From contig NZ_JACHBX010000001.1 in the NCBI RefSeq assembly GCF_014200505.1, positions 558,001-622,000 on the forward strand: 64,000 nt of DNA, read 5' to 3'. Shown here piece by piece: positions 50,968 through 59,964 of this stretch (positions are counted from its first letter, which is position 1; the number at the start of each line of letters is the position of its first letter). The notes beneath the pieces were generated by a model. It worked only from the letters and a program-made list of their open reading frames with translations. It did no database searches and had not been told where the DNA came from. The stretch is from Massilia aurea. GTDB taxonomy: Bacteria > Pseudomonadota > Gammaproteobacteria > Burkholderiales > Burkholderiaceae_D. A program made the position numbers and the translations under genes.

Positions 50968-51447
50968 ATGACGGTAGGAACTTTTGAAAGCAATATGCAG
51001 GGCGAAGACCTGCGCATCGGTATCGTGCAGGCCCGCTTCAACGAGACTGTGGGCAATGGCCTGCTGTCGTCGTGCCTGGCTGAGCTCAAGCGCCTGGGCG
51101 TGGCCGATGAAGACATCCTGCACGTGACCGTGCCGGGTGCGCTCGAAGTGCCGCTGGCGCTGCAGCGCATGGCCGTGACCGAACAGTTCGACGCGCTGAT
51201 CGCGCTGGGCGCCGTCATCCGCGGTGAAACCTACCACTTCGAGCTGGTGTCGAATGAATCGGGCGCGGGCATCACCCGCATCGGCCTCGATTACGGCATC
51301 CCGGTTGCCAACGCGATTCTTACCACCGAGAACGATGCGCAGGCAGAAGTGCGCATGGCCGAAAAAGGCGCCGACGCCGCGCGTGTCGCCGTCGAAATGG
51401 CCAACCTGCTGATGGCGCTGGACGAGCTGGTGCCAGAAGACGAATAA
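50968..51447 (+). CDS. ribH: 6,7-dimethyl-8-ribityllumazine synthase
   Basis: 159 residues. Motifs: [52 protein letters not shown] with the catalytic His in TYHFE, and [13 protein letters not shown]. It condenses the RibB and RibD-derived products to lumazine, the RibE substrate. It lies 33 bp after ribB and 19 bp before nusB. Confidence 0.97.
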   Translation: MTVGTFESNMQGEDLRIGIVQARFNETVGNGLLSSCLAELKRLGVADEDILHVTVPGALEVPLALQRMAVTEQFDALIALGAVIRGETYHFELVSNESGAGITRIGLDYGIPVANAILTTENDAQAEVRMAEKGADAARVAVEMANLLMALDELVPEDE

Positions 51448-51466
51448 CACTAAAGGCAAGAGAACA

Positions 51467-51937
51467 ATGACCGACAAGAATATGCACGCCAACCCGAGCA
51501 AGAACCGCACGCCGCGCCACCGCGCGCGCGAGTTCGCGCTCCAGGGTCTGTATCAATGGCTGCTGAACAATGAACCGGCACGCATCGTGGCGGCCAATAT
51601 CCGCAGCGCCCATGGTTTCGACAAAGCTGACAGCGAGTTCTTCTCGGCGCTGCTCAATGGCGCGATCAGTACCTCGGTCGAGCTGCGCGAGTCGATCGCC
51701 CCGCTGATCGACCGTTCGATCGCCGAACTGTCGCCGATCGAGCACGCGGTGCTGCTGCTGGGCGCGTACGAGCTGAAGAACCATCCCGAAGTGCCGTACC
51801 GCGTCGTGATCAACGAAGCAGTCGAGCTGACCAAGTCGTTTGGCGGTATCGACGGCCACAAGTATGTCAATGGCGTGCTGGATAAGCTGGCCCAGCGCCT
51901 GCGCCCGGACGAAGCGGCAGGCGATCAGCGCCGCTGA
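51467..51937 (+). CDS. nusB: Transcription antitermination factor NusB
   Basis: 156 residues, all-helical NusB fold with RHRAREFALQGLYQWLLN at the start and DRSIAELSPIEHAVLLLGAYEL and VINEAVELTKSFGGIDGHKYVNGVLD toward the end. It binds boxA RNA with NusE for rRNA antitermination. Last gene of ribB-ribH-nusB, followed by a strong terminator. Confidence 0.97.
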   Translation: MTDKNMHANPSKNRTPRHRAREFALQGLYQWLLNNEPARIVAANIRSAHGFDKADSEFFSALLNGAISTSVELRESIAPLIDRSIAELSPIEHAVLLLGAYELKNHPEVPYRVVINEAVELTKSFGGIDGHKYVNGVLDKLAQRLRPDEAAGDQRR

Positions 51938-51961
51938 TCGTTTGGTTTGCACCATGTAAAA

Positions 51962-51993
51962 AGCCACCGTGCGCGAGCCGGTGGCTTTTTTTT
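51962..51993 (+). terminator. Rho-independent terminator after nusB
   Basis: AGCCACCG (51962-51969) pairs with CGGTGGCT (51979-51986), followed by a run of eight T to 51993. It closes the ribB-ribH-nusB operon. Confidence 0.92.
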
Positions 51994-52018
51994 ATGTTGG
52001 GCATAATGCGACAATCCC

Positions 52019-52113
52019 GTAGGGTGGACGGCTATGCCGTCCACGCGTTCAAGCGGCGTTTGCGAGGCGCCGACGTGCGTTGAACGCGTGGACGGGGAAC
52101 CCGTCCACCCTAC
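52019..52113. repeat. REPIN-like inverted repeat (copy B)
   Basis: A 95-bp element bounded by GTAGGGTGGACGG and CCGTCCACCCTAC with inner CGCGTTCA / TGAACGCG, the same architecture as the element at 26459-26559. The GGCTATGCC and GGGGAACCC mini-loops are exchanged between left and right arms relative to copy A, so copy B is copy A in inverted orientation. It lies between the nusB terminator and the terminator of the transglycosylase gene. Confidence 0.88.
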
Positions 52114-52114
52114 A

Positions 52115-52141
52115 TAAAAAAGCCACCGCCGCAGCGGTGGT
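52115..52141 (-). terminator. Rho-independent terminator of the transglycosylase gene (minus strand)
   Basis: GCCACCGC (52122-52129) pairs with GCGGTGGT (52134-52141; one G-T at the base). On the minus strand it is followed by T6 or more (52116-52121). Confidence 0.88.
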
Positions 52142-52162
52142 TTTGAGGGCAGCGGTCAAATT

Positions 52163-53113
52163 TTACAGACCGGCCAATGCGTCCGAGGCAACCACCGGTG
52201 CGGTGGCAGAAGTGGTCGCTTCAGGTACTGGCTTTGCTTCCGGCTTCACGCTATCTGCCTCAGGCTGCTTGCTGACGACGACTGGCGCCGACGTCGGTGC
52301 TGGCGTATTGCGCTTCATTGCCGGCACGTTCTGGCCTTTCGCGACCTGGTTCAGCAGGCGGTACTCGTTGATGACCTTCGCGCCGTAACCCTGGTCGCTG
52401 TCCATATCGGCAGCGCCCACATAGGTCTTCAGACCGCCTTCGACCGAACCGGTGCGCTTGACGTAGTCTTTCAGGATCAAGGCGCCGACACGGATGTTGG
52501 CCACGGGATTGAGGGCTGCCTGCTGGCCGCCAACTTTCTCGAACTTGTCATGGTGGACCTTGGCCATCACTTGCATCAGGCCCTTGGCGCCCATCGCGCT
52601 TTCGGCGAACGGGTTCAAACCCGATTCGATGGCCATCACCGCCAGGATCAGGAGCGGATCGAGTTTCAGATCGTGCGCCGTCAGGTAGGCGGTCGAGACC
52701 AGCATATTGGCGGCGTCACTGGCGACGCGGTAACGCTTCGACAGCCACTTGGTCACGTACTGCTGCTGCTTGGTGTTGCCAAGCGTGGCGGACGACGTGC
52801 CCATATGGGTCGTTTCCACAGCAACCGTCTGGGCCGTGGCCTGCATTGCGGGCACGACGGTGGCGACAGGTGCTGCCGACATATTGACGGCGACGACCGG
52901 TTCCGGATGCAGCATCTCGGAGACGCGCTTGGCGACGCTGTCGTTGGAGTAGATCAGGGCCATCAGGGCCACAGCGCTAAGACCGAATACGGTCAGGGTA
53001 GAACGCGCAGTTTGTACAACACTGCGTGCCGTTTTGGTCACGGATGACACCGTGATAGGCTGGCTGGCCATGGAATGCATGAACTTTGCGCTCATGATAA
53101 AACGATGAAACAT
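52163..53113 (-). CDS. Lytic transglycosylase (SLT domain) membrane-anchored protein
   Basis: 316 residues from ATG 53113, preceded by AAGGGG. A hydrophobic helix near residues 40-56 (LTVFGLSAVALMALIY) anchors it in the inner membrane. The SLT domain (about 130-240) shows LDPLLILAVMAIESGLNPFA with the catalytic Glu, MGAKGLMQVM and NPVANIRVGALILKDYV. It would cleave peptidoglycan glycan strands. The C-terminal ~70 residues are a Pro/Ala/Val/Glu-rich disordered tail. It is monocistronic with its own terminator. Confidence 0.9.
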   Translation of the reverse strand: MFHRFIMSAKFMHSMASQPITVSSVTKTARSVVQTARSTLTVFGLSAVALMALIYSNDSVAKRVSEMLHPEPVVAVNMSAAPVATVVPAMQATAQTVAVETTHMGTSSATLGNTKQQQYVTKWLSKRYRVASDAANMLVSTAYLTAHDLKLDPLLILAVMAIESGLNPFAESAMGAKGLMQVMAKVHHDKFEKVGGQQAALNPVANIRVGALILKDYVKRTGSVEGGLKTYVGAADMDSDQGYGAKVINEYRLLNQVAKGQNVPAMKRNTPAPTSAPVVVSKQPEADSVKPEAKPVPEATTSATAPVVASDALAGL

Positions 53114-53504
53114 CGAATTTCCCCTTGTCGCGGCAAAAAGAAGCCCGTCGTCGCGCCAAAGGCGTTACGTGGGGGTGCTCTGGACCGTGCATCAGAAAAT
53201 CGTTTGTCGCCGCGACGCGGCCGACTAACGCCGTCATTGCCTTGCTTCAGCTGGCTGCCGTCCAACATGGGGACTGGTGCCAGTGGCTCAACAACTGTCT
53301 CGGGGGAGTGGGCAGACGCCCGTTGAAAACACTCCTACAATGTCATGTGGGGCCCCGACCCCGTGAATGCATGAGAACAGCTAAAATTGTGTCAAAAAAA
53401 GTATCGCTGCCTCATCAAGTAGGACGGATTGTATGGGCGAGCTTATATCAAGTCAACCCTAGCACGACTGTTCTATATTACTTCTAGTTATTAAGGACGT
53501 ACTG
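53114..53504. other. Intergenic region between the transglycosylase gene and the ubiD upstream ORF
   Basis: About 390 bp with no supported gene; the short frames here lack start signals. The right part (about 53370-53500) is clearly AT-richer than the surroundings and contains TATATT (53474-53479) without a clear -35 box, so it probably carries the ubiD promoter. The left part should hold the promoter of the minus-strand transglycosylase. A GC-rich inverted repeat GGGGCCCCGACCCC lies near 53350. Confidence 0.5.
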
Positions 53505-53582
53505 ATGAGCGTGAAACACTTGTCGAATCAATCACTTGGCGGCGTCGCTTCACTAATGTTCTGCAACCGAAGAAAAGCTTAA
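53505..53582 (+). CDS. 25-codon upstream ORF (possible leader peptide) of ubiD
   Basis: ATG 53505 is preceded by AAGGA with seven-base spacing, the best ribosome-binding site in this region. The frame reads MSVKHLSNQSLGGVASLMFC plus NRRKA and stops at 53580-53582, six bases before the ubiD ATG. ubiD itself has no good Shine-Dalgarno sequence, which suggests translational coupling through this ORF. The peptide shows no run of rare or regulatory codons. Coding is inferred from the start signals only. Confidence 0.4.
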   Translation: MSVKHLSNQSLGGVASLMFCNRRKA

Positions 53583-53588
53583 AACTTG

Positions 53589-55073
53589 ATGAAATATACA
53601 GATCTGCGTGATTTTATGGCCCAATTGGAGCGCATGGGTGAGCTCAAACGTGTCGATTTCCCTGTCTCGACGCACCTTGAAATGACCGAAGTGTGCGACC
53701 GCACGTTGCGCGCCGAGGGTCCTGCGCTGCTGTTTTCCAAGCCGACCGGGCACACGATCCCGGTGCTGGCCAACCTGTTTGGCACGCCAAAGCGGGTGGC
53801 ACTGGGGATGGGCGCGAGCGATGTGAGCGAGCTGCGCCGCATCGGCCACGTGCTGGCGCGCCTGAAAGAACCCGAGCCGCCCAAGGGCTTTGCCGACATC
53901 ATGGGCATGGGTTCCCTGGTAAAAGCGGTGTGGGACATGGCGCCCAAGGAAGTCAAGGGTGCATCCTGCCAGGAGATCGTCTGGGAAGGGCAGGACGTTG
54001 ACCTGGCCCGTTTGCCGATCCAGCATTGCTGGCCGGGCGACGTCGCACCATTGATTACCTGGGGCCTGGTCATTACCAAGGGGCCGAACAAGAAGCGCCA
54101 GAACCTGGGCATCTACCGCCAGCAGGTGCTGGGCCGGAACAAGGTCATCATGCGCTGGCTGGCGCACCGGGGCGGCGCGCTCGACTTCCGCGAGCACGCG
54201 CTGACCAATCCAGGCAAGCCGTATCCGATCGCCGTGGCGCTGGGCGCCGATCCGGCCACGATCCTGGGCGCGGTGACGCCGGTGCCCGATTCGCTGTCCG
54301 AATACCAGTTTGCCGGCTTGCTGCGCGGCAGCCGCACGACGCTGACGAAGGCGATCGGCAGCGAGCTGCGCGTGCCGGCGTCTGCCGAGATTGTGCTGGA
54401 AGGCCATATCTATCCGGATGCGAACCACCCGACCGGTTTCGAGCATGCGCTCGAGGGGCCGTATGGCGACCACACCGGCTACTATAATGAGCAGGACAGT
54501 TTCCCGGTGTTTACCATTGACCGGATCACGATGCGGCGCGACCCGATCTACCACTCGACCTATACGGGCAAACCGCCGGACGAGCCGGCCGTGCTGGGCG
54601 TGGCGCTCAATGAAGTGTTCATCCCGTTGCTGCAGAAACAGTTCACCGAAATCACCGACTTCTATCTGCCGCCGGAAGGTTGCAGCTACCGTATGGCAGT
54701 CGTGCAGATGAAGAAGCAGTACGCGGGCCACGCCAAGCGCGTGATGTTCGGCGTCTGGAGTTTCCTGCGCCAGTTCATGTATACCAAGTTCATCGTGGTG
54801 GTGGACGAAGACGTCAATGTGCGCGACTGGAAAGAAGTGATCTGGGCGATCACGACGCGTGTCGATCCGACCCGCGACACCGTGCTGGTCGACAACACGC
54901 CCATTGATTACCTGGACTTTGCCTCGCCGATCAGTGGCCTGGGCAGCAAGATGGGCATCGATGCGACCAATAAATGGCCGGGCGAAACCAACCGCGAGTG
55001 GGGCACGCCGATCGTGATGGCGCCGGACGTCAAGGCGCGCGTGGATGCGATCTGGCAAGAGCTGGGGATCTGA
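53589..55073 (+). CDS. ubiD: 4-hydroxy-3-polyprenylbenzoate decarboxylase UbiD
   Basis: 494 residues from ATG 53589. Start [20 protein letters not shown] and the family motifs [60 protein letters not shown] (Glu and Asp for prenylated-FMN/metal binding) and the C-terminal [18 protein letters not shown] are all intact. It decarboxylates octaprenyl-4-hydroxybenzoate in ubiquinone synthesis with prenylated FMN from UbiX (not in window). Its weak ribosome-binding site may rely on the upstream ORF. Confidence 0.97.
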   Translation: MKYTDLRDFMAQLERMGELKRVDFPVSTHLEMTEVCDRTLRAEGPALLFSKPTGHTIPVLANLFGTPKRVALGMGASDVSELRRIGHVLARLKEPEPPKGFADIMGMGSLVKAVWDMAPKEVKGASCQEIVWEGQDVDLARLPIQHCWPGDVAPLITWGLVITKGPNKKRQNLGIYRQQVLGRNKVIMRWLAHRGGALDFREHALTNPGKPYPIAVALGADPATILGAVTPVPDSLSEYQFAGLLRGSRTTLTKAIGSELRVPASAEIVLEGHIYPDANHPTGFEHALEGPYGDHTGYYNEQDSFPVFTIDRITMRRDPIYHSTYTGKPPDEPAVLGVALNEVFIPLLQKQFTEITDFYLPPEGCSYRMAVVQMKKQYAGHAKRVMFGVWSFLRQFMYTKFIVVVDEDVNVRDWKEVIWAITTRVDPTRDTVLVDNTPIDYLDFASPISGLGSKMGIDATNKWPGETNREWGTPIVMAPDVKARVDAIWQELGI

Positions 55074-55129
55074 TGACAGTGGCCGGCGATGGATGTTGCC
55101 GGCCATTTCCCCAAACCGCCTGCGTGCGG

Positions 55130-55135
55130 TATAAT
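55130..55135 (+). promoter_or_regulatory. -10 box of the SRP RNA gene
   Basis: A perfect TATAAT seven bases before the predicted RNA start at about 55143. The region 17 bases upstream (55107-55112, TTCCCC) is only a weak -35 match. Confidence 0.65.
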
Positions 55136-55142
55136 TCGCGCT

Positions 55143-55240
55143 GGCGGGCCCCTGCGCATTGCGGCATGGTTTACCTGGTCAGGTCGGGAACGAAGCAGCC
55201 AAAGCCGTTCACCGCAAGTGCCGCAGATCAGGCTCGCCTC
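55143..55240 (+). ncRNA. ffs: Signal recognition particle 4.5S RNA
   Basis: The conserved apical domain is plain: TTTACCTGGTCAGGTC, then GGGAACGAAGCAGCC and AAAGCCG. The ends GGCGGGCC and GGCTCGCC close the long hairpin. About 98 nucleotides, the small bacterial form. It forms SRP with Ffh for co-translational membrane targeting. It lies directly upstream of dnaX, as in other Burkholderiales. Confidence 0.95.
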
Positions 55241-55414
55241 TTTCGTTGTTCTTCGCCCTAGCTGGCGTCTGTATTTTCTGTTTGCTCCCCCCTGTTTGCA
55301 TCACGTTCGCCATCACGGCGTCGTCACGCCTGTCGCCAGCACCGCATGCCGTCTTGTAGGTCAGCGCATCCGCCGAATGTCCGCGGCGGGCGTCATCTGC
55401 GGTAAAATCGTGAC

Positions 55415-57667
55415 ATGTCCTATCAAGTCCTCGCCCGCAAATACCGTCCCAAGAATTTCGATACGCTGGTCGGCCAGGAGCACGTCGTCCGTGCCCTGAG
55501 CCACGCCCTGCGCACCGGGCGGCTGCACCACGCCTATCTGTTCACGGGCACGCGCGGGGTCGGCAAGACCACGCTGTCGCGCATCCTGGCCAAGTCGCTC
55601 AATTGCATCGGCCCGGACGGGCAGGGTGGCATCACCGAGCAACCCTGCGGCGTCTGCGAAGCCTGCGTCGCCATCGATGCCGGCCGTTTTGTCGACTATA
55701 TCGAGATGGATGCGGCGTCCAACCGCGGCGTCGACGAGATGGCCCAGCTGCTCGAACAGGCGGTCTACGCACCAAGCAATGCGCGCTTCAAGGTCTACAT
55801 GATCGATGAGGTGCACATGCTGACGAACCACGCGTTCAATTCAATGCTCAAGACGCTCGAAGAACCGCCGCCGCACGTCAAGTTCATCCTCGCCACCACC
55901 GATCCGCAAAAAATTCCGGTGACGGTGCTGTCGCGCTGTCTGCAGTTCAACCTCAAGCAGATGCCGCCGGGGCATATCGTCGGCCACCTCGAAGACATCC
56001 TGGGGCAAGAGGGCGTCACGTTCGAGCAGCCCGCGCTGCGCCTGCTGGCGCAGGGCGCGCACGGCTCGATGCGCGATGCGCTGTCGCTGACCGACCAGGC
56101 CATCGCGTACGCCGCCGGCCAGGTCACGCTCGAATCGGTGCAGGGCATGCTCGGCGCGCTTGACCAGTCGTACCTGGTGCGCCTGCTCGATGCGCTCGCT
56201 GCGCAGGATGGCGCCGACCTGATGGCGGTGGCCGATGAAATGGCCAGCCGCAGCCTGTCGTACAACGGCGCGCTGCAAGACCTGGGCACGCTGCTGCACC
56301 GCATCGCGCTGGCGCAATCGGTGCCGGGCGCGGTGCCGCAGGACTTGCCCGAACTGGCCGACATCATGCGCCTGGCCGGCCTGTTCGAGCCGCAAGAAGT
56401 ACAGCTGTATTACCAGATCGCCGTGCATGGCCGTAACGAGATCGGCCTTGCGCCGGACGAATACGCGGGCTTCACCATGACGCTGCTGCGCATGCTGGCG
56501 TTTCGCCCCGGGCAGGGTGGCGCTGAAGTCCAGGCCCCGCCCGCCGCTGCACCAATCAATGTACCCGGCGCCCGCGCCGCTGCCGCTGCTGCCGCCAGCC
56601 ATGCAGCGGTGACGCCGCGCGCGGCTGCGTCGGCTGCCGCATCGGCTGCTCCATCGACGAATGCACCGGCTGCGGCGACGCCGCCGGCACCTGCGCCACG
56701 TCCCGCAGTGCCAGCACCAGCGCCACCGCCGCCAATGCCTGCCGCGCCGACGGGTGCCTCGGCACCCGGCGCGCCGCCAATGACATCGGCCCGCGCCGCC
56801 ATCAATGCGGCGCTGGAAGCAGCACGCGCCGGCGCTGGCATGCGATCAAGCGGCAACAAGCGTCCCGAGTCCGCGCCGGCGCCGGCTGCCGACCCTGCGC
56901 CACCTCCACCGCCACCGCGGCCTTCAGCACCGGCCGCGCCGGGGCCGGGCGCCACGATGCACGCGGGGTCTTCGGCGTCGTCGGCGCCGCAAGGCCGGTC
57001 TGCGCCGCCATGGGATGGCGGTGGCCAGCAGGCCGTCGCGCAATCCGTTGCACCGGCGCAGGCGCAAGCAATCGCACCGCCGCAGCCCGCGCTGCGCTCC
57101 CAGCAGCCACCTGATGACGATGTGCCGTCCTGGGTCACCGAGTTTTCGGATGACACGGCCGTCGCCACCGTCACCACCGAGGCCGCGCCAGCCGTCGTCG
57201 TTGCCCCGGCTCCTGCTGCGGCTGTGCGTGCACCGCGCGTGGCGCCGCACGCATATGTCGTCACGCCGGTTCCCGAGATCGACTGGGACGGCAACTGGCC
57301 GGCGCTGGCCGGCAGCCTGCCGCTGCGCGGCGTGGCCCAGCAACTGGCGCTGCAGACCGAGCTGGTTGCGTGCGAAGCGCGCGACAACGCGGTCACGTTC
57401 CGTCTGCGCGTGCCGGTCGACACGTTGCGCGCCAGCGGCAACAGCGAAAAGCTGGCGGCGGCGCTGCAAGAACATTTCCCGAACCTGCGCGTCTGCGTGG
57501 AGTCCGATATCGGCCCAGTCTGGTACACCGCCGGCGCCGAACAGAAAGCGGCGCGCGAGGCGCGCCAGCGCGAGGCCGAGGCCCTGGTCGCGGCCGACCC
57601 GTTCGTGCAGGAACTCGAGCAACGCTTCGATGCGTTCGTCGTGCCCGGCTCGGTCAAGATCGCCTGA
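55415..57667 (+). CDS. dnaX: DNA polymerase III subunits tau/gamma
   Basis: 750 residues. AAA+ clamp-loader module with Walker [10 protein letters not shown] (near 44-52), a zinc module [17 protein letters not shown], Walker [10 protein letters not shown] and sensor [17 protein letters not shown]. Domain III ends near 365, followed by a ~230-residue Ala/Pro-rich linker and the tau C-terminal domain ([20 protein letters not shown]) that contacts the polymerase. No A-AAA-AAG slippery site is seen in the linker region, so production of a short gamma form by frameshifting is not supported. ybaB and recR follow in the usual cluster. Confidence 0.97.
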   Translation: MSYQVLARKYRPKNFDTLVGQEHVVRALSHALRTGRLHHAYLFTGTRGVGKTTLSRILAKSLNCIGPDGQGGITEQPCGVCEACVAIDAGRFVDYIEMDAASNRGVDEMAQLLEQAVYAPSNARFKVYMIDEVHMLTNHAFNSMLKTLEEPPPHVKFILATTDPQKIPVTVLSRCLQFNLKQMPPGHIVGHLEDILGQEGVTFEQPALRLLAQGAHGSMRDALSLTDQAIAYAAGQVTLESVQGMLGALDQSYLVRLLDALAAQDGADLMAVADEMASRSLSYNGALQDLGTLLHRIALAQSVPGAVPQDLPELADIMRLAGLFEPQEVQLYYQIAVHGRNEIGLAPDEYAGFTMTLLRMLAFRPGQGGAEVQAPPAAAPINVPGARAAAAAAASHAAVTPRAAASAAASAAPSTNAPAAATPPAPAPRPAVPAPAPPPPMPAAPTGASAPGAPPMTSARAAINAALEAARAGAGMRSSGNKRPESAPAPAADPAPPPPPPRPSAPAAPGPGATMHAGSSASSAPQGRSAPPWDGGGQQAVAQSVAPAQAQAIAPPQPALRSQQPPDDDVPSWVTEFSDDTAVATVTTEAAPAVVVAPAPAAAVRAPRVAPHAYVVTPVPEIDWDGNWPALAGSLPLRGVAQQLALQTELVACEARDNAVTFRLRVPVDTLRASGNSEKLAAALQEHFPNLRVCVESDIGPVWYTAGAEQKAAREARQREAEALVAADPFVQELEQRFDAFVVPGSVKIA

Positions 57668-57707
57668 TCCAATCACCACAGATAACCCCCATTTGGAGAA
57701 CCACACC

Positions 57708-58037
57708 ATGATGAAGAACCAGCTCGCAGGCTTGATGAAACAGGCGCAAGCCATGCAGGACAACATGAAGAAGGCGCAGGAAGCGCTGGCCCTGGTCGAA
57801 GTCGAAGGCCAGTCGGGCGCCGGCCTCGTCAAGGTCGTCATGACCTGCAAGAACGACGTCAAGCGCGTCACGATCGACCCATCGCTGCTCGGTGACGACC
57901 GCGACATGCTGGAAGACCTGGTGGCTGCTGCATTCAATGACGCGTCGCGCAAGGCCGAAGCCACCGCCGCCGAAAAAATGAGCGGCGTGACCGCCGGCAT
58001 GCCGGGCCTGCCGCCTGGCTTCAAGATGCCTTTCTGA
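57708..58037 (+). CDS. ybaB: YbaB/EbfC family nucleoid-associated protein
   Basis: 109 residues from ATG 57708 (TTGGAG upstream). The start [20 protein letters not shown] and the core [21 protein letters not shown] are diagnostic, with a Met/Pro/Gly-rich tail. It forms a DNA-binding dimer. It lies between dnaX and recR; a GC-rich hairpin (GCCGGC..GCCGGC) lies in the 59-bp gap before recR. Confidence 0.96.
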   Translation: MMKNQLAGLMKQAQAMQDNMKKAQEALALVEVEGQSGAGLVKVVMTCKNDVKRVTIDPSLLGDDRDMLEDLVAAAFNDASRKAEATAAEKMSGVTAGMPGLPPGFKMPF

Positions 58038-58096
58038 TCCAGGGATGATGCGGCACTGCCGGCGCTCTGCCGGCGGGCCGTTTTATTCACCCATCC

Positions 58097-58687
58097 ATGT
58101 CGACATCCCTCGAATTTCTCATCGAATCGCTCCGGCGCCTGCCTGGCGTGGGCCCCAAGTCCGCCCAGCGCATGGCGTTTCACCTGCTCCAGCATGACCG
58201 CGAGGGCGCGGCGCAACTGTCGCGCGCGCTGTACCAGGCGGTCGACACGGTGCACCACTGCATCAAGTGCAATACCTTCTCGGACATCGAGATCTGCGAC
58301 CTGTGCGCCGATCCCGAACGCGACCACACGCTCTTGTGCGTGGTTGAAACGCCGGCCGACCAGTTGATGGTCGAGCAGACGCTGACCTGGCGCGGCTTGT
58401 ACTTCGTGCTGATGGGGCGCCTGTCGCCGCTGGATGGCATCGGACCGCGCGATCTGCACCTGGAAAAGCTGGTGACGCGCGCCACCGACGAGGTGGTCGG
58501 CGAAGTGGTGCTGGCAACCAACTTCACCAACGAGGGCGAAGCCACCGCGCACTACATCAGCGAAATGCTCAAGGCGCGCGGGCTCAAGGTCAGCCGTCTC
58601 GCACGGGGCGTGCCGGTCGGCGGCGAGCTCGAGTACGTCGACGCGGGCACGATCGCGCGCGCGATGCTCGATCGGCGCAGCACCTAG
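58097..58687 (+). CDS. recR: Recombination mediator protein RecR
   Basis: 196 residues. Helix-hairpin-helix [19 protein letters not shown], a C4 zinc finger ([16 protein letters not shown]), and a Toprim domain with [14 protein letters not shown], ending [20 protein letters not shown]. RecR with RecO loads RecA on SSB-covered DNA. Followed by a strong terminator. Confidence 0.97.
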   Translation: MSTSLEFLIESLRRLPGVGPKSAQRMAFHLLQHDREGAAQLSRALYQAVDTVHHCIKCNTFSDIEICDLCADPERDHTLLCVVETPADQLMVEQTLTWRGLYFVLMGRLSPLDGIGPRDLHLEKLVTRATDEVVGEVVLATNFTNEGEATAHYISEMLKARGLKVSRLARGVPVGGELEYVDAGTIARAMLDRRST

Positions 58688-58722
58688 GCGTGATTGCCGG
58701 CGTGTGCGCCGGCAGGCTCACG

Positions 58723-58754
58723 ACGCGGCCCGTTCGTACGGGCCGCGTTTTTTT
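58723..58754 (+). terminator. Rho-independent terminator after recR
   Basis: ACGCGGCCCG (58723-58732) pairs with CGGGCCGCGT (58739-58748), followed by seven T. It ends the dnaX-ybaB-recR unit. Confidence 0.92.
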
Positions 58755-58909
58755 GCGCAGTTCCAGCCTGCGTCACAGTGACTTTCTGTGAGCTTCCACG
58801 GGGGATAGACCTCTATACTCACCCGTCCAATGGATGCTGCCTGTCAGGCACTCTGCGCTCCCGGGTGTCAAGGCCGCGTCCTCAATCAATTTTCAAAAAG
58901 CGGCGCAGC

Positions 58910-59887
58910 ATGGATGGCACGAACAAAGCAGTAACTCCTGGAAGCGCCTGGTCGCGAACGCACTGGATTGCCCTGTCTCTGACGTTTGCCGTGTGTTCAC
59001 TGGCGATTATGTGGGCGCGTTGGGGCGGGACCGTCGAGGACTCGCTGGCCTACTTCAATACGGCGCGTTATCTCCGGGGAGAACTGCCATTTTCCGCGTT
59101 GCGCGCGCCATTTCCTTACAGGGTGACCATGCCCGCCCTGGCGGCGTTCATGCCGGGCGACGTTCGCAATGCCTTCGCCATCTTGAACTGGCTGGCCACC
59201 GCCGGCACCGCCATCGTCCTTGCTCGTGTTGTGCAGGCTGCGGGCGGCAACCGGCGCCAGACGCTGCTGGCGGGGCTACTGTTCATCTTGTCGGTGCCGA
59301 CCTTCTGGTATGCCCCCTATCTGCTCACTGATCCTGGCGCCATTTTTGGCAAAGCGGTATTCGTGCTCGGTGTCGTGACTTGCCAGCCCTGGATTGCCGT
59401 GGCGGGCGCGTTGTTTGCCACGACGGTCAGGGAAGAAAACATCCTGTTGCTCGGTTGGCTGCTGGTGTTCGGGCGGGTCGGGCTGGTGCGTGGCATCCTT
59501 GCACTGGCGGTTGCCGCGCTTTGGCTGGTCAGCGTGCGGTGGTGGCTTTTTTCTGGTCTGCCGTCCTACGTATGGATGCCGAATATCGGCACCGTCATCG
59601 CCGCGTTGCGTGACAACCGCTCGCTGCTGTCCTTGATCAGCGCTGCCATGATCGTGATCCCGTTGACGGTGCTGGGGTGGAAACGGGTACCCGATCGGAT
59701 CAAGCCGCTCAAGGGGATTCTCTTGATGATGGCAATTCCGCCTCTCTACGCAGCCTTGTCCGTGCGTATCGAAGGTCGGGCCATCTGGAGTCTGTACCCA
59801 TTCTTGATTCCGATCGCCGTCTTTGCCCGGCTGCCCTGGCTGGCGGCGCGAAAGAACGCGGCGAGGGCAGGCGCGAACGCCGTCTGA
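58910..59887 (+). CDS. Polytopic inner-membrane protein, function unknown (GT-C-like)
   Basis: 325 residues from ATG 58910; an in-frame extension upstream to 58694 runs through the terminator and is not credible. About eight hydrophobic segments. The pattern of a short first loop with Asp (GGTVEDSLAYFNTARYL), then PFPYRVTMPAL, a repeated TDPG segment and TVREEN after a helix pair resembles GT-C membrane glycosyltransferases acting on polyprenyl-phosphate sugars, but no family is recognised with confidence. Base composition is slightly lower in GC than the neighbours. Alone between recR and an acylase gene, with 77 bp to the latter. Confidence 0.7.
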   Translation: MDGTNKAVTPGSAWSRTHWIALSLTFAVCSLAIMWARWGGTVEDSLAYFNTARYLRGELPFSALRAPFPYRVTMPALAAFMPGDVRNAFAILNWLATAGTAIVLARVVQAAGGNRRQTLLAGLLFILSVPTFWYAPYLLTDPGAIFGKAVFVLGVVTCQPWIAVAGALFATTVREENILLLGWLLVFGRVGLVRGILALAVAALWLVSVRWWLFSGLPSYVWMPNIGTVIAALRDNRSLLSLISAAMIVIPLTVLGWKRVPDRIKPLKGILLMMAIPPLYAALSVRIEGRAIWSLYPFLIPIAVFARLPWLAARKNAARAGANAV

Positions 59888-59964
59888 TCCTCCGCCTTCT
59901 CTGTCCCGGTTGACAGGTTTTTCTGGCAACATACGCAGCACGCGGGAGCATTCACGGAGACACC

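Noticed and set aside
56500..57100. Programmed frameshift in dnaX to make gamma
   Set aside because: No A-AAA-AAG slippery sequence in the linker region; the only A6 run (55908-55913) lies inside the conserved ATPase core.
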